Shown here piece by piece: positions 55,003-63,844 of a stretch of 64,000 bases of DNA. Both the position numbers and the translations under genes were made by a program. The notes below the pieces were generated by a model. It was not told where the DNA came from. It was given only the letters and a program-made list of their open reading frames with translations, and did no database searches. The DNA is from Chloroflexia bacterium SDU3-3 (GTDB lineage Bacteria; Chloroflexota; Chloroflexia; Chloroflexales; Roseiflexaceae). Within the stretch, counting starts at the first letter, position 1. Each line of letters begins with the position of its first letter. The DNA lies in the NCBI GenBank assembly GCA_009268125.1, contig WBOU01000018.1, positions 62,001 through 126,000 of the forward strand, written 5' to 3'.

Positions 55003-56196
55003 ATGCAGATTCTTTCGGTCTCTCATCTGAACAGCTACCTGCGCGAGCTGATCGACGCCGACCCCATCCTCAGCGATGTGTGGGTCGAGGGCGAGATCTT
55101 CGACTTTAAGCAGGCGTCGTCGGGCCACTGGTACTTCTCGCTGAAAGAGGGCGAGGCCACATTGGCGGCGGCGTGCTGGCGCTCGAACGTGGCGCGGATC
55201 GGCTACCGCCCGCAGAATGGCGAGGCCGTGCTGGCCCACGGGCGGGTGGGCTTCTACGAGGCCAGCGGCAAGCTGCAGCTGTATGTCGACATGATCCGCC
55301 CTTCTGGGGTGGGCCTGCTGCACGCCCGCTTCGAGGAGCTGAAGGCGCGCCTGGGCGCAGAGGGTCTGTTCGACGCCTCGCGCAAGCGCGAGCTGCCCGG
55401 ACTGCCACGCCGGATCGGCGTGGCCACCTCGCCCACCGGCTCGGTCATCCGCGACATCGAGAACGTGCTGCGGCGGCGCTACCCGCTGGCCCAGCTGGTG
55501 CTGGCCCCCTGCAAGGTGCAGGGCGACGGCGCCGCCGACTCGGTGGTGGAGGCGCTCTACGCGCTGTACGATCAGGCGGTGGATGTGATCATCGTGGCGC
55601 GCGGCGGCGGCTCCGCCGAGGATCTGTGGTGCTTCAACGAGGAGGTGGTGGCGCGGGCGGTCTACGCCAGCCCGGTGCCGGTGATCAGCGGCGTGGGCCA
55701 CGAGACCGACGTGACGATCATCGACTACGTGGCCGACCTGCGTGCCCCCACGCCCAGCGCCGCCGCCGAGCTGGTGGCCCCCGAGATCGACGCGCTGGCC
55801 GCCGCCGCCGAGGACATGCGCCTGCGCATGGAGCAGGCCCTGCGCGAGCAGATCCGCCAGGCCCGCGACGAGGTGGCGGGCGTGCGCCGCCGCATGGAGT
55901 CGGCCTCGCCGCTGGCCCGCGTGATGCGCGACCGCCAGACCATCGACAACCTGCAGCGGCGCATGGCGGCCTCGCTGGGCCACCGGATCAGCCTGGGCCG
56001 CGCGCGCGTGGATGGCCTGCGCGCCCACCTGACCGCGCTCAGCCCCCAGGCCACGCTCGATCGCGGCTACGCCGTGGTGCGCCGCCTGGCCGATGGCGCG
56101 GTGGTGACCGACCCCGCGCAGGTCGCCCCCGGCGAGCCGCTGGAGATTACGGTGCGCCATGGTACTTTTGGGGCATCTTCCGATTCGCAGGCTTGA
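55003..56196 (+). CDS. xseA: Exodeoxyribonuclease VII large subunit
   Basis: Large subunit of the single-strand-specific exonuclease, 397 residues. The N-terminal OB fold (LSVSHLNSYLRELIDADPILSDVWVEGEI, GHWYFSLKEGEATLAAACWRSN) is followed by the catalytic domain with VGLLHARFEELKARLGAEGLFD, KRELPGLPRRIGVATSPTGSVIRDI, DVIIVARGGGSAEDLWCFNEE and VISGVGHETDVTIIDYVADLRAPTPSAAAEL. A coiled-coil arm (about 265-340) carries the small subunits, ending in GYAVVRRLADGAVV. Length is slightly below the E. coli 456 residues, mainly in the arm. No strong ribosome site precedes the ATG. Confidence 0.95.
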   Translation: MQILSVSHLNSYLRELIDADPILSDVWVEGEIFDFKQASSGHWYFSLKEGEATLAAACWRSNVARIGYRPQNGEAVLAHGRVGFYEASGKLQLYVDMIRPSGVGLLHARFEELKARLGAEGLFDASRKRELPGLPRRIGVATSPTGSVIRDIENVLRRRYPLAQLVLAPCKVQGDGAADSVVEALYALYDQAVDVIIVARGGGSAEDLWCFNEEVVARAVYASPVPVISGVGHETDVTIIDYVADLRAPTPSAAAELVAPEIDALAAAAEDMRLRMEQALREQIRQARDEVAGVRRRMESASPLARVMRDRQTIDNLQRRMAASLGHRISLGRARVDGLRAHLTALSPQATLDRGYAVVRRLADGAVVTDPAQVAPGEPLEITVRHGTFGASSDSQA

Positions 56197-56298
56197 CAAC
56201 CCCCCGCAGGCCAACTAGAGTGCATACAGGACTTTTTCTGGCTTCCCAATGCACTGGGCCGCGCCTGGTTGTTATGGCATAGGCATACGAGGAATGAC

Positions 56299-56517
56299 AT
56301 GACAACACCCACCGAGGTGCAGACCTACGAGACCTGCTACACCCGCATGCAGGAGATCGTGGCGCGGCTGGAGGCGGGCGAGCTGCCGCTGGCCGAGGCC
56401 ATGGCGCTCTACGAGGAGGGCACGCGGCTGGCCGCCACCTGCCAGCAGCTGCTCGACGCCGCCGAGCTGCGCATCCAAGAGCTTCGCATTGGGGGGGCCG
56501 CCAGCTCCGAGGAGTAA
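56299..56517 (+). CDS. xseB: Exodeoxyribonuclease VII small subunit
   Basis: A 72-residue helical partner of XseA. ATG 56299 follows GAGGAATGAC. The pattern YTRMQEIVARLEAGELPLAEAMALYEEGTRLAATCQQLLDAAELRIQEL matches the family motif (LExIVxxLExGxLxLEExLxxYExGxxLxxxCxxxLxxAExKV). It lies about 100 bases after xseA; the gap holds no gene. Its stop is followed after three bases by the start of a large membrane-protein gene, so these are probably co-transcribed. Confidence 0.93.
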   Translation: MTTPTEVQTYETCYTRMQEIVARLEAGELPLAEAMALYEEGTRLAATCQQLLDAAELRIQELRIGGAASSEE

Positions 56518-56520
56518 TCG

Positions 56521-58413
56521 ATGGTTGCCGAACAGACACACCGCTACCCGCGCTGGATTACGTTTTCGATCGAGGTGCTGTGTGCCCTGCTTGTGGGCGG
56601 CACGACGCTGCTCGCTGGGCGCGATATACTGCGCTACATCTGGTCTACCTACGATTTAGATCTGTCGATCTCGCGCTACCTGCCCTGGTTCACCGATGTG
56701 GTGACGGCGCTGGGCGGCGGCGCGACCAACCATGGCCTCTTCAGCCCCACCGCGCTGCTGCCCTCGCTCACATGGTGGATGCTGGCCCTGCTGTTCTCGC
56801 TGCTGGCCCGCAACAGCCTGCCCACCATCCGCACCAGCCCGCGCGGCATGCTGGTGGAGTTCTCTGGCGGCTGGCTGCCCATCCCCTGGGAGTCGCTGAC
56901 GGCGATCAAGGTGACCGAGGACTTTGGGGCCGAGCGCTTCGTGCTGTTTGCCGAGGCCAGCAAGGACTACCTGACCGGCTGGCATCGGCTCTATGGCTTC
57001 CTCTACCGCTTTAGCCTGCGGCGCGGCTTCCTGATCACCTCGGCCATCCAGAACTTCGACGGCCTGGTGAAGACGCTGCTCAGCGAGACCGACCGTGTGG
57101 CCCGGGCCCTCGACCGCATCAACACGGTCAAGCTGCAGGAGAACACCGCCTCGCCGCTGTTCCGCTTTATGCTTGGCCCGGCGTCGTTTTTCAGCCGCCG
57201 CGATAGCAGCGAGGAGGGTGTGGCCTTCTCGGCTGGGCCGGTCTCTGGGCCCATCCGCGGCAGCTACCCGGCGCGGATCTCGGGCCTGTTCACCTGGGGT
57301 GCGATGCTGCTGGCCGTGCTCACGCTGGTGCGCTATGTGATCTACTGGCTGGAGTTCCTGGCGCTCACCTTCACCGATCTGCTGCGGCTGCCGGTCTTCG
57401 ACCGCCTGATGGTGACCCAGCAGCAGACGCTCGCGCCGTGGTGGCTGCTGGTGGCCGCCCACCTGATGGCGATCGCGATGTTTAGCTTGCTGATCGCGCT
57501 GCGCCACACCCTGCCCGAGATCGAGGCGCGGGCCGAGGGGCTGGCGGTGCGCCACTTCAATCGCTGGATCGTGCTGCCCTGGGCGCGGATCGCGGCGATC
57601 AAGGTGACCGAGCTTTCGGAAGATAGCCAGGTGGTGCTGATCCAGGCCAGCGGCGGGCTGCCGCCATCCACGCGGTTTGCCAGCCTGCTCTACGATGGCT
57701 CGTTCAAACCGGGCGTGCTGCTCACCTCGGCGATTAGCTCGTTCGAGCCGCTGCTGCAGCGCGTGGTGCTGGAGGTGACGCGGAATCAGAGCGGCCAGGT
57801 TGATCTGGATGACTCGCCGATCTTCCAGAGCGACGCCTACTCGCCGCTGCTGTTCACCAGCATGCGGGCCGCCGCGTCGATCGACCGCCAGATCGAGGAC
57901 ATCCGCGAGACCAACGATACCACCGCGATCAGCACGCCGCGCCTGCTGCGCGCGGCCAACCCCATGCTGTGGCTCGCGGTGCTGCCCGCGCTGCTGGGCT
58001 TCGCCGAGCGCTCCATCCACCGGGCGCTGCTGCCCAGCCCAGCCCTGATCGTGATGTGCCTGCTGATTGTGGTGATCGGCATGATCGAGTGGCCGGTGGT
58101 GGCGCTGGCGGCCGAGACGTACGACGAGATGTCGGGCGGCGGCGAGGAGGGGCACCGGCCTTTCTACCTCTACCCCACCACGCAGATCCCGCGCGCGCTG
58201 CCGCTGCTGGGCGCGCTGATCCTCACGCTGCTGGGCGTCCCGGCGCTGCCCGCGCTGCTGTGGCTAGGCGCGATCGGCTGGTCGTTCATGCTGGCGGCGG
58301 GGCTGTGGGGCACGCTCTACGACTGGCGCGGCAGCCAGCTGCTGCTGGGCGGTGCCATCCCGGCGATCTTCCAGATGCTGGTGCTGTTTGTCTATATGTT
58401 TGCGCTGCGCTAG
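56521..58413 (+). CDS. Large membrane protein with duplicated PH-like unit
   Basis: A 630-residue protein without a name that I recognise. It alternates membrane helices with two related soluble units. Unit 1 (about 103-190) reads MLVEFSGGWLPIPWESLTAIKVTEDFGAERFVLFAEASKDY and ends RGFLITSAIQNFDGLVKTLL. Unit 2 (about 337-420) reads GLAVRHFNRWIVLPWARIAAIKVTELSEDSQVVLIQASGG and ends PGVLLTSAISSFEPLLQRVV. The IPW...IAAIKVTE and LTSAIxxFexLL parts align clearly, so the protein arose by duplication. The strand pattern recalls bacterial PH-like (bPH/YdbT-like) domains. At least eight helices are visible, including a C-terminal cluster of four. Probably co-transcribed with xseB; role unknown. Confidence 0.75.
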   Translation: MVAEQTHRYPRWITFSIEVLCALLVGGTTLLAGRDILRYIWSTYDLDLSISRYLPWFTDVVTALGGGATNHGLFSPTALLPSLTWWMLALLFSLLARNSLPTIRTSPRGMLVEFSGGWLPIPWESLTAIKVTEDFGAERFVLFAEASKDYLTGWHRLYGFLYRFSLRRGFLITSAIQNFDGLVKTLLSETDRVARALDRINTVKLQENTASPLFRFMLGPASFFSRRDSSEEGVAFSAGPVSGPIRGSYPARISGLFTWGAMLLAVLTLVRYVIYWLEFLALTFTDLLRLPVFDRLMVTQQQTLAPWWLLVAAHLMAIAMFSLLIALRHTLPEIEARAEGLAVRHFNRWIVLPWARIAAIKVTELSEDSQVVLIQASGGLPPSTRFASLLYDGSFKPGVLLTSAISSFEPLLQRVVLEVTRNQSGQVDLDDSPIFQSDAYSPLLFTSMRAAASIDRQIEDIRETNDTTAISTPRLLRAANPMLWLAVLPALLGFAERSIHRALLPSPALIVMCLLIVVIGMIEWPVVALAAETYDEMSGGGEEGHRPFYLYPTTQIPRALPLLGALILTLLGVPALPALLWLGAIGWSFMLAAGLWGTLYDWRGSQLLLGGAIPAIFQMLVLFVYMFALR

Positions 58414-58427
58414 GGCGGGGCACAAGC

Positions 58428-58469
58428 GCACAAAGGGGGAGGCCGCATATGCGGCCTCCCCCTTTGTGC
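58428..58469 (+). terminator. 42-base perfect palindrome after membrane-protein gene
   Basis: Bases 58428-58469 are a perfect palindrome (20-bp arms around TA) holding a CTTTGTGC end. It starts 14 bases past the stop. It is more a stem-loop than a T-tract terminator. Confidence 0.65.
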
Positions 58470-58645
58470 ATGGTATGCTCTGCCGCTAGGCGGCCCTTCG
58501 GCGCTGTTGCGGCTATGCTAGGCCAACAAGGTCATCGGTGCTGTCGGGGCGGGTCGCGTGCCCGCCCGCGCTGCTCGCATCGATAGCATCGAAACCTGCT
58601 GAGGGCGTTGCCGCCTTCGATCCCCTAAGGTAGGCTGACAAGCAC

Positions 58646-58667
58646 GGAGCCAGGGTTCCCTGGCTCC
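58646..58667 (-). terminator. Hairpin downstream of the deaminase gene
   Basis: GGAGCCAGGG and CCCTGGCTCC form a perfect 22-base palindrome about 35 bases past the leftward gene's stop. The remaining 230-base gap (58470-58700) holds nothing else recognisable. Confidence 0.5.
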
Positions 58668-58700
58668 GACGCCCCCTGTTTACGCCGCTGGGCCGCGCCG

Positions 58701-60065
58701 CTAGCTCAGCTCGCCGCGCACCAAAGCCCGCGCGATCTGGTTGTGGCGCTGGATGAGCGAGGGCAGCTCGATGCCGAGCAGCTGGCCCTCCTGCACGCGC
58801 ACCACGCCGTTGATTACGCTCAGGTCGACCATGGGCGGCTGGCAGAACACCAGTGCGGCCAGCGGGTCGTGCACTGCGCCGCCCGCGAAACCCAGGGTGT
58901 CGAGCCGGTAGCCGATGAAATCGGCGGCCATGGCGGGGGCCAGCACGCCGATGTCGTCGCGGCCCAGCACCTCGGCACCGCCGCGCGTGGCCAGGCGCAG
59001 CGCCTCGCGCGCGGTGAGCGCGGCGGGGTCGCCCAGCACGCGGTGCAGCAGCAGCGCCTGCCGGGCCTCGGCTAGCAGGTGCGAGCCATCGTTGGACGCC
59101 GAGCCATCCACGCCCAGGCCCACCCTGGCCCCGGCCCGCACCAGCCCGCGCAGCGGCGCGAAGCCCGAGGCCAGCCGCATGTTGGATGTGGGGCAGTGTG
59201 CCACGCCGGTGTGGGTGCGGCCCAGCCGCGTCACCTCGTCGGGGCTGGGGTGCACCATGTGGGCGTGCCACACATCCGGCCCCACCCAGCCCAGGTCTTC
59301 GGCCAGCTCCACAGGGCTGCGCCCGAAGTGCTCGCGGCAGTAGTCGTCCTCGTCGCGGGTCTCGGCCAGGTGGGTGTGCGAGTGCACGCCGTAGCTGCGG
59401 GCCAGCTCCACGCTCTGCCGCATCAGGTCGGGCGAGACGGTGAAGGGCGAGCAGGGCGCGAGCACCACGCGCAGCATGGAGTAGCGCTTGGGGTTGTGGT
59501 ACTGCTCGATCAGCCGCCGCGAGTCGCGCAGGATGAACTCCTCGCTCTCCACCACGTGGTCTGGCGGCAGGCCGCCCTTCGATACGCCCACCGACATCGA
59601 GCCGCGCGTGGCGTGGAAGCGCACGCCCATGTCTTGCGCGGCCTCGATCTGGTCATCCAGCCGCGCGCCGTTGGGCCAGATGTAGGTGTGGTCGCTGGTG
59701 GTGGTGCACCCCGAGAGCATCAGCTCGGCGATCGCCACCTTGGTGCTCACCTGGATGGCCTCGGGCGTCAGCCCCGCCCAGATCGGGTAGAGCGTGCGCA
59801 GCCAGTTGAAGAGCACCGCGTCCTGCGCCCCTGGCACATTGCGCGTCAGCGTCTGCACGAAGTGGTGGTGGGTGTTGACCAGACCGGGCAGGATCACCAT
59901 GTCGCTGGCGTCGATGATCGTGTCGGCCTGCTGCGGCAGGTCGGCGCTGTGCCCCACCTGCTCGATCGCGCCATCCACGATGTACATGCCGCCGTCGGCG
60001 TAGGTGGTGCCCGCGTCATCCATCGTGGCGAGCATGGCCGCGTTGCGTACCAAAAGGGTTGCCAT
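58701..60065 (-). CDS. 8-oxoguanine deaminase-like amidohydrolase
   Basis: A 454-residue metal-dependent hydrolase of the AtzA/TrzN-GuaD group. The metal site is seen in LPGLVNTHHHFVQTLTRN (first His pair), HSHTHLAETRDED, the HAHMVHPSPDE His and LGVDGSASNDGS (catalytic Asp). LFNWLRTLYPIWAGLTPE, TTTSDHTYIWPNG and KGGLPPDHVVESEEFILRDSRRLIEQYHNP match bacterial 8-oxoguanine deaminases, which turn 8-oxoguanine into urate. Guanine deaminase or chloro-triazine hydrolase activity is less likely. It sits beside a DUF3830 gene and near xanthine dehydrogenase subunit genes, all on the minus strand, which suggests oxidised purine breakdown. Confidence 0.85.
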   Translation of the reverse strand: MATLLVRNAAMLATMDDAGTTYADGGMYIVDGAIEQVGHSADLPQQADTIIDASDMVILPGLVNTHHHFVQTLTRNVPGAQDAVLFNWLRTLYPIWAGLTPEAIQVSTKVAIAELMLSGCTTTSDHTYIWPNGARLDDQIEAAQDMGVRFHATRGSMSVGVSKGGLPPDHVVESEEFILRDSRRLIEQYHNPKRYSMLRVVLAPCSPFTVSPDLMRQSVELARSYGVHSHTHLAETRDEDDYCREHFGRSPVELAEDLGWVGPDVWHAHMVHPSPDEVTRLGRTHTGVAHCPTSNMRLASGFAPLRGLVRAGARVGLGVDGSASNDGSHLLAEARQALLLHRVLGDPAALTAREALRLATRGGAEVLGRDDIGVLAPAMAADFIGYRLDTLGFAGGAVHDPLAALVFCQPPMVDLSVINGVVRVQEGQLLGIELPSLIQRHNQIARALVRGELS

Positions 60066-60107
60066 AGTTGTCCTTCCTCGCTGGCGGGTAGCGCGGCGTG
60101 GCTGCGG

Positions 60108-60524
60108 CTACTCCGCCAGCTCAAACACGATGTCTTGCGCGCCTTCCCACAGCGTCAGCTTGCCCATGGCGGGCAGCTGCTCGTGGCCATCCAGCAGCGT
60201 CAGGAAGTGGTTCCCGGCCAGCTGGCCGACCTTGCTGGAGAAGCACGCGCTTCCGTAGGGAAAGAGGATCTCGGTCTCGCTGAAGCCGCCGGGGTAGAAC
60301 AGGATGTCGCCGCGCGAGGGGTGGCTGGTGTGGTTCTCGAAGCCGACGCCCAGCTGGAAGTCGCCCAGCGGGATCCAGCACGACTCGCCGCTCCAGCGGC
60401 AGTGGATGAGCTTCTGGTGGTAGGGCAGCAGCTTCAGGAATGCGGCGCAGGTCTCGGGGGCCAGCTCCTCCTCTAGGCGGGCGGTGTAGGTGAATGGGCC
60501 AGCGGTGATCTTCAGCGTGGTCAT
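60108..60524 (-). CDS. DUF3830 cyclophilin-like protein
   Basis: A 138-residue protein starting at ATG 60524 (MTTLKITAGPFTYTARLEEE) behind CGAAGGAGAAT. The DUF3830 pattern is clear: a short beta start, APETCAAFLKLLPY, LIHCRWSGESCWIPLGDF, ENHTSHPSRGDILFYPGGFSETEILFPYGSACFSSKVGQLAGNHFLTL. The fold is cyclophilin-like without the proline-isomerase site. Members lie next to amidohydrolases of purine, pyrimidine or triazine breakdown. It is directly upstream of the 8-oxoguanine deaminase gene (42 bases) and surely in its operon. Role unproven; perhaps an accessory or ligand-binding subunit. Confidence 0.82.
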   Translation of the reverse strand: MTTLKITAGPFTYTARLEEELAPETCAAFLKLLPYHQKLIHCRWSGESCWIPLGDFQLGVGFENHTSHPSRGDILFYPGGFSETEILFPYGSACFSSKVGQLAGNHFLTLLDGHEQLPAMGKLTLWEGAQDIVFELAE

Positions 60525-60728
60525 GGGCGATTCTCCTTCGCTCATAGTATAGCGGCAGATGGGCAGGTGGCAATATATGCCGCGCCGCCACAGTGTACCG
60601 CAGCTTTCTTTCTCAAAATGTGCGCCAGTTGAGCCGATATAGGTGATCTTAACCCGTATCGTTATTCGTACAATAGAGAGTGACAACTTGCGAAACCGGC
60701 TCTATATCGAATAAACGAGAGATGTGCT

Positions 60729-61556
60729 ATGTTCCCTTCTCATGCCTCAAGCCCAGATGAGCTGCTTGCCATGATCGATGCCCAGCAGTCCATCTTCGAT
60801 AGCCTGCCGATGATCTTGCTCGTGTTCGATGTGCTCGCCCCCACGCGCTATCGGCTGTCGGGCATGAACGCTATGGCCGCCCGCAGCTTCGGCGAGGATC
60901 GCACGCAGCTGCTGGGCAAGGAGATCGGCGAGTTCATGCCGCCCGCCTCGGTCGAGTGGATTGTGGCCCAGACCGAGGAGAGCGCCCGCACCCGCGCCAT
61001 GGTGGAGGGCGATCTGCTGGCCCAGACGCCGGCTGGCCCCATGTGGCTGCGCGGCCAGATCGTCCCGCTGTTCGACGATGGTGGCCAGCTGGTGCGCACG
61101 GTGAATATTGTCGTCGACATCACCGAGCAGAAAGAGCGCGAGCAGCGCGATCAGGAGGAGAAGGACCGGATCATCGCCAGCCAGAACGCGGTGCTGGTCG
61201 AGCTGTCCTCGCCCCTGCTGCAGATCAGCGAGAGCACTGTGGTGATGCCGCTGATCGGCGCGATCGACTCGCGGCGGGTGGAGATGATCATGCAGGAGCT
61301 GCTGACGGGCGTGACGACCTACGCAGCCCAGTTTGTGATTATCGACATCACCGGCCTGCCCATCGTAGATACGCAGGTGGCCAATGCGCTGCTGCACGCC
61401 ACCCAGGCCGTGAAGCTGCTGGGCGCGAAGGTGGTGCTCACTGGCATCCGCCCCGAGGTGGCCCAGACGCTGGTGGGCCTGGGCGTCGACCTGAGCAGCA
61501 TTGTGACGCTCAGCTCGCTACAGTCGGGCATTGCGTTTGCGCTTCGCCAGCGCTAG
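60729..61556 (+). CDS. PAS-STAS signalling protein, RsbR-like
   Basis: A 275-residue stressosome-type protein. The N-terminal PAS domain (about 15-125; IFDSLPMILLVFDVLAPTRYRLSGMNAMAARSFGEDRTQLLGKEIGEFMP) is followed by a linker helix (KEREQRDQEEKDRIIASQNAVLVELS). The STAS domain then reads PLLQISESTVVMPLIGAIDSRRVEMIMQELL, VIIDITGLPIVDTQVANALLHATQAVKLLGAKVVLTGIRPEVAQTLVGLGVDL. In RsbR the STAS domain is phosphorylated on Thr/Ser; candidates are in DTQVANAL and LTGIRPEV. No RsbS or RsbT gene is adjacent. It stands alone with an intrinsic terminator. Confidence 0.88.
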   Translation: MFPSHASSPDELLAMIDAQQSIFDSLPMILLVFDVLAPTRYRLSGMNAMAARSFGEDRTQLLGKEIGEFMPPASVEWIVAQTEESARTRAMVEGDLLAQTPAGPMWLRGQIVPLFDDGGQLVRTVNIVVDITEQKEREQRDQEEKDRIIASQNAVLVELSSPLLQISESTVVMPLIGAIDSRRVEMIMQELLTGVTTYAAQFVIIDITGLPIVDTQVANALLHATQAVKLLGAKVVLTGIRPEVAQTLVGLGVDLSSIVTLSSLQSGIAFALRQR

Positions 61557-61574
61557 AATTTCCCCCCTTCTCTT

Positions 61575-61614
61575 GCCAGCGCCCTGCGGGTTTGCCCGTG
61601 GGGCGCTGGCTTTT
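61575..61614 (+). terminator. Intrinsic terminator of the STAS gene
   Basis: GCCAGCGCCC (61575-61584) pairs with GGGCGCTGGC (61601-61610), followed by TTTT. Confidence 0.9.
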
Positions 61615-61643
61615 CCGCGCCTTGTGGCTTTTCTCTTCAAAAC

Positions 61644-61668
61644 CTCGCGCCTTCGCATCTTCGTGATA
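61644..61668 (-). repeat. Octamer repeat (CCACGAAG family), diverged copy
   Basis: On the minus strand this reads ATCACGAAGATGCGAAGGCG, one more member of the octamer-periodic family. It lies between the STAS gene and the convergent xanthine dehydrogenase gene. Confidence 0.6.
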
Positions 61669-61672
61669 TTCG

Positions 61673-63844
61673 TTACCCCTCCAGTGCCCGCAGCACGCGC
61701 TCGGGTGTCATGGGCTGGTGGTGCAGCCACACCCCGGTGGCGCGGTGGATGGCGTCGGCCACGGCGGGCGCGAAGGGCACCAGCCCCATCTCGGACATGC
61801 CGCGCGCGCCGTAGGGGCCATTGGGGTCGGCCAGCTCAAGGATGATCGGCACGATCTCGGTGGGCATGTCCAGCGCGGTGGGCAGCAGGTAGGTGCTGAA
61901 GCTCGGCGTGAGCACCTTCCCGCCCTTCACCTGAAAATCCTCCATCAGCGCGTAGCCCAGCGCCTGGGCCAGGCAGCCCTCGATCTGGCCCTCGACCTGC
62001 TGCTTGTTGATGGCCTTGCCCACGTCGTGCGCGCTGATGATTGTGAGCACCTGCACCTGCCCGGTGAGGGTGTTGACCTCCAGCTCCACGGCCTGCGAGA
62101 CGTAGCCGTAGCAGTAGTTGGGCCTGCCCTCGCCGGTGATGGGGTGCAGCGGTGTGGTGGCGGGCGGGCGGTACTGTGCGGTGGCGATGGCCGGGCGATC
62201 CTCCTCCTGCCAGCGCGTGAGCGCGGCGGCGCAGGCGTCGTGCACGGCCCGCCCGCCCATCAGCGTCATGCGCGACGCCGATGCGCTCCCTGCGTTGGGG
62301 GCCTGGCTGCTGTCGTCGGTGATCATCTGCACATGGGCTAGCGGCAGGCCCAGCCGCTCGGCGGCGATCTGGCGCAGCGCGAGGTGCGCGCCCTGGCCCA
62401 CATCCGCCGCGCCCACGCGCACCACGGCCCGCTCGACGCTGGCCTGGCCGTGCAGCTCCACGGTGGCGGTGGCCTGCTCGGGGTAGCCGAACGAGTAGCC
62501 CACGTTCTTGATCCCGCTGGCGAAGCCCCAGGCCCGCCGCACCCCTGGGCGCGCTGGCGGGCGCGGCTGCTGCATGCGGCGCTCCATCTCGGCGGCGCAG
62601 GCCTCTAGCACGGGCAGCGCGCTGACGCCCGCTGGCAGCGTGTCGCCGCTCGGCTCGATATCGCCCTCGCGGTAGATATTCTTGCGCCGCAGCTCCAGCG
62701 CGTCCATGCCCAGCGCCTCGGCCAGCCGCGCCAGCATCAGCTCGCTGGCGAACTGGGCCTGGGGCGCGCCGAAGCCCCGGAAAGCCCCGCTGGGGATGTT
62801 GTTGGTGTAGACGGCGTAGCCATCCAGCGCGACGTTGGGGATGCGGTAGGTGCCGGTGGCCAGCAGTGTGGCGATCTTGATCACCTCGACGCTGGTGGAG
62901 GCGTAGGCCCCGCCGTCGGCCAGCAGCTCGGCCTTGGCGGCCACGATGGTGCCGTCGCGCATCGCGCCCCAGGTGCAGCGCAGGCTGATCGGGTGGCGCT
63001 TGTGGTGGCCCACCATCGACTCCTCGCGGCTCCACACAATCGCCACCGGGCGGCGCAGCTTCCAGGCGGCCAGCGCGGCTAGGTGCTGGATGGACATGTC
63101 CTCGCGCCCGCCGAACGCACCGCCGATTGAGGCGTAGCGGATGATCACGCGCTGCTCGGGGATCTGCAGGATCTCGGCGATCTGGCGGCGGTCCTCGTGC
63201 AGCCACTGGCCTGCGGTTTCCAGCACCAGGTTGCCATGCTCGTCGATGTGGGCTACGCCCGCCTCGGGCTGCAGGAAGGCGTGCTCCTGCCAGGTGGTGT
63301 GGTACTCGCCCTCCACCACCACGTCGGCCTCGCGCAGCGCCCGCTCGGCGTCGCCACGGCGGATGGGGATGTGGGCCAGCACGTTGCTGTGGCCCTGGTG
63401 GATCTGCACGGCCTCCACCTCCATGGCCGCGCGCGGGTCGGTGATCGCGGGCAGGTCTTGGTAGGCCACCTGCACCAGCTGCGCGCCCGCCGCCGCCGCC
63501 GCCCTGCTCTCGGCCACCACCAGCGCCACCTTGTCGCCTTCGAAGCGTACGGTGTCGGCGCAGAGCACCGGCTGGTCGCGCTCGATCAGGCCGTAGGCGT
63601 TGAAGGGCACGTCGGCGGCGGTGAGCACGGCCACCACGCCGGGGTGGGCCAGCGCCGCGCCGCTGTCGATCGACAGGATGCGGGCGTGCGGGCGGTGCGC
63701 GAACACCACCGCGAGGTGCAGCATGCCCTCGCGCACCAGGTCGCCGGGGTAGGTGGCCGCGCCGGTGACTTTGCGCAGCGCGTCGGGGCGGGGCAGCGAT
63801 GCGCCGATCAGGCTTTCTTGTTTGGGGTTGTTAGGCTTGTTCAT
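61673..63844 (-). CDS. Xanthine dehydrogenase-family molybdopterin-binding subunit
   Basis: Large catalytic subunit (723 residues) of a molybdenum hydroxylase. The N-terminal a/b hammerhead (IGASLPRPDALRKVTGAATYPGDL) and Mo-cofactor region follow family order: [111 protein letters not shown] and the C-terminal Glu loop GARGMSEMGLVPFAPAVADAI with catalytic Glu. The small [2Fe-2S] subunit gene lies upstream and overlaps it by 14 bases. With the nearby 8-oxoguanine deaminase, purine oxidation is likely; carbon monoxide or other aldehyde substrates cannot be excluded. Confidence 0.88.
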   Translation of the reverse strand: MNKPNNPKQESLIGASLPRPDALRKVTGAATYPGDLVREGMLHLAVVFAHRPHARILSIDSGAALAHPGVVAVLTAADVPFNAYGLIERDQPVLCADTVRFEGDKVALVVAESRAAAAAGAQLVQVAYQDLPAITDPRAAMEVEAVQIHQGHSNVLAHIPIRRGDAERALREADVVVEGEYHTTWQEHAFLQPEAGVAHIDEHGNLVLETAGQWLHEDRRQIAEILQIPEQRVIIRYASIGGAFGGREDMSIQHLAALAAWKLRRPVAIVWSREESMVGHHKRHPISLRCTWGAMRDGTIVAAKAELLADGGAYASTSVEVIKIATLLATGTYRIPNVALDGYAVYTNNIPSGAFRGFGAPQAQFASELMLARLAEALGMDALELRRKNIYREGDIEPSGDTLPAGVSALPVLEACAAEMERRMQQPRPPARPGVRRAWGFASGIKNVGYSFGYPEQATATVELHGQASVERAVVRVGAADVGQGAHLALRQIAAERLGLPLAHVQMITDDSSQAPNAGSASASRMTLMGGRAVHDACAAALTRWQEEDRPAIATAQYRPPATTPLHPITGEGRPNYCYGYVSQAVELEVNTLTGQVQVLTIISAHDVGKAINKQQVEGQIEGCLAQALGYALMEDFQVKGGKVLTPSFSTYLLPTALDMPTEIVPIILELADPNGPYGARGMSEMGLVPFAPAVADAIHRATGVWLHHQPMTPERVLRALEG

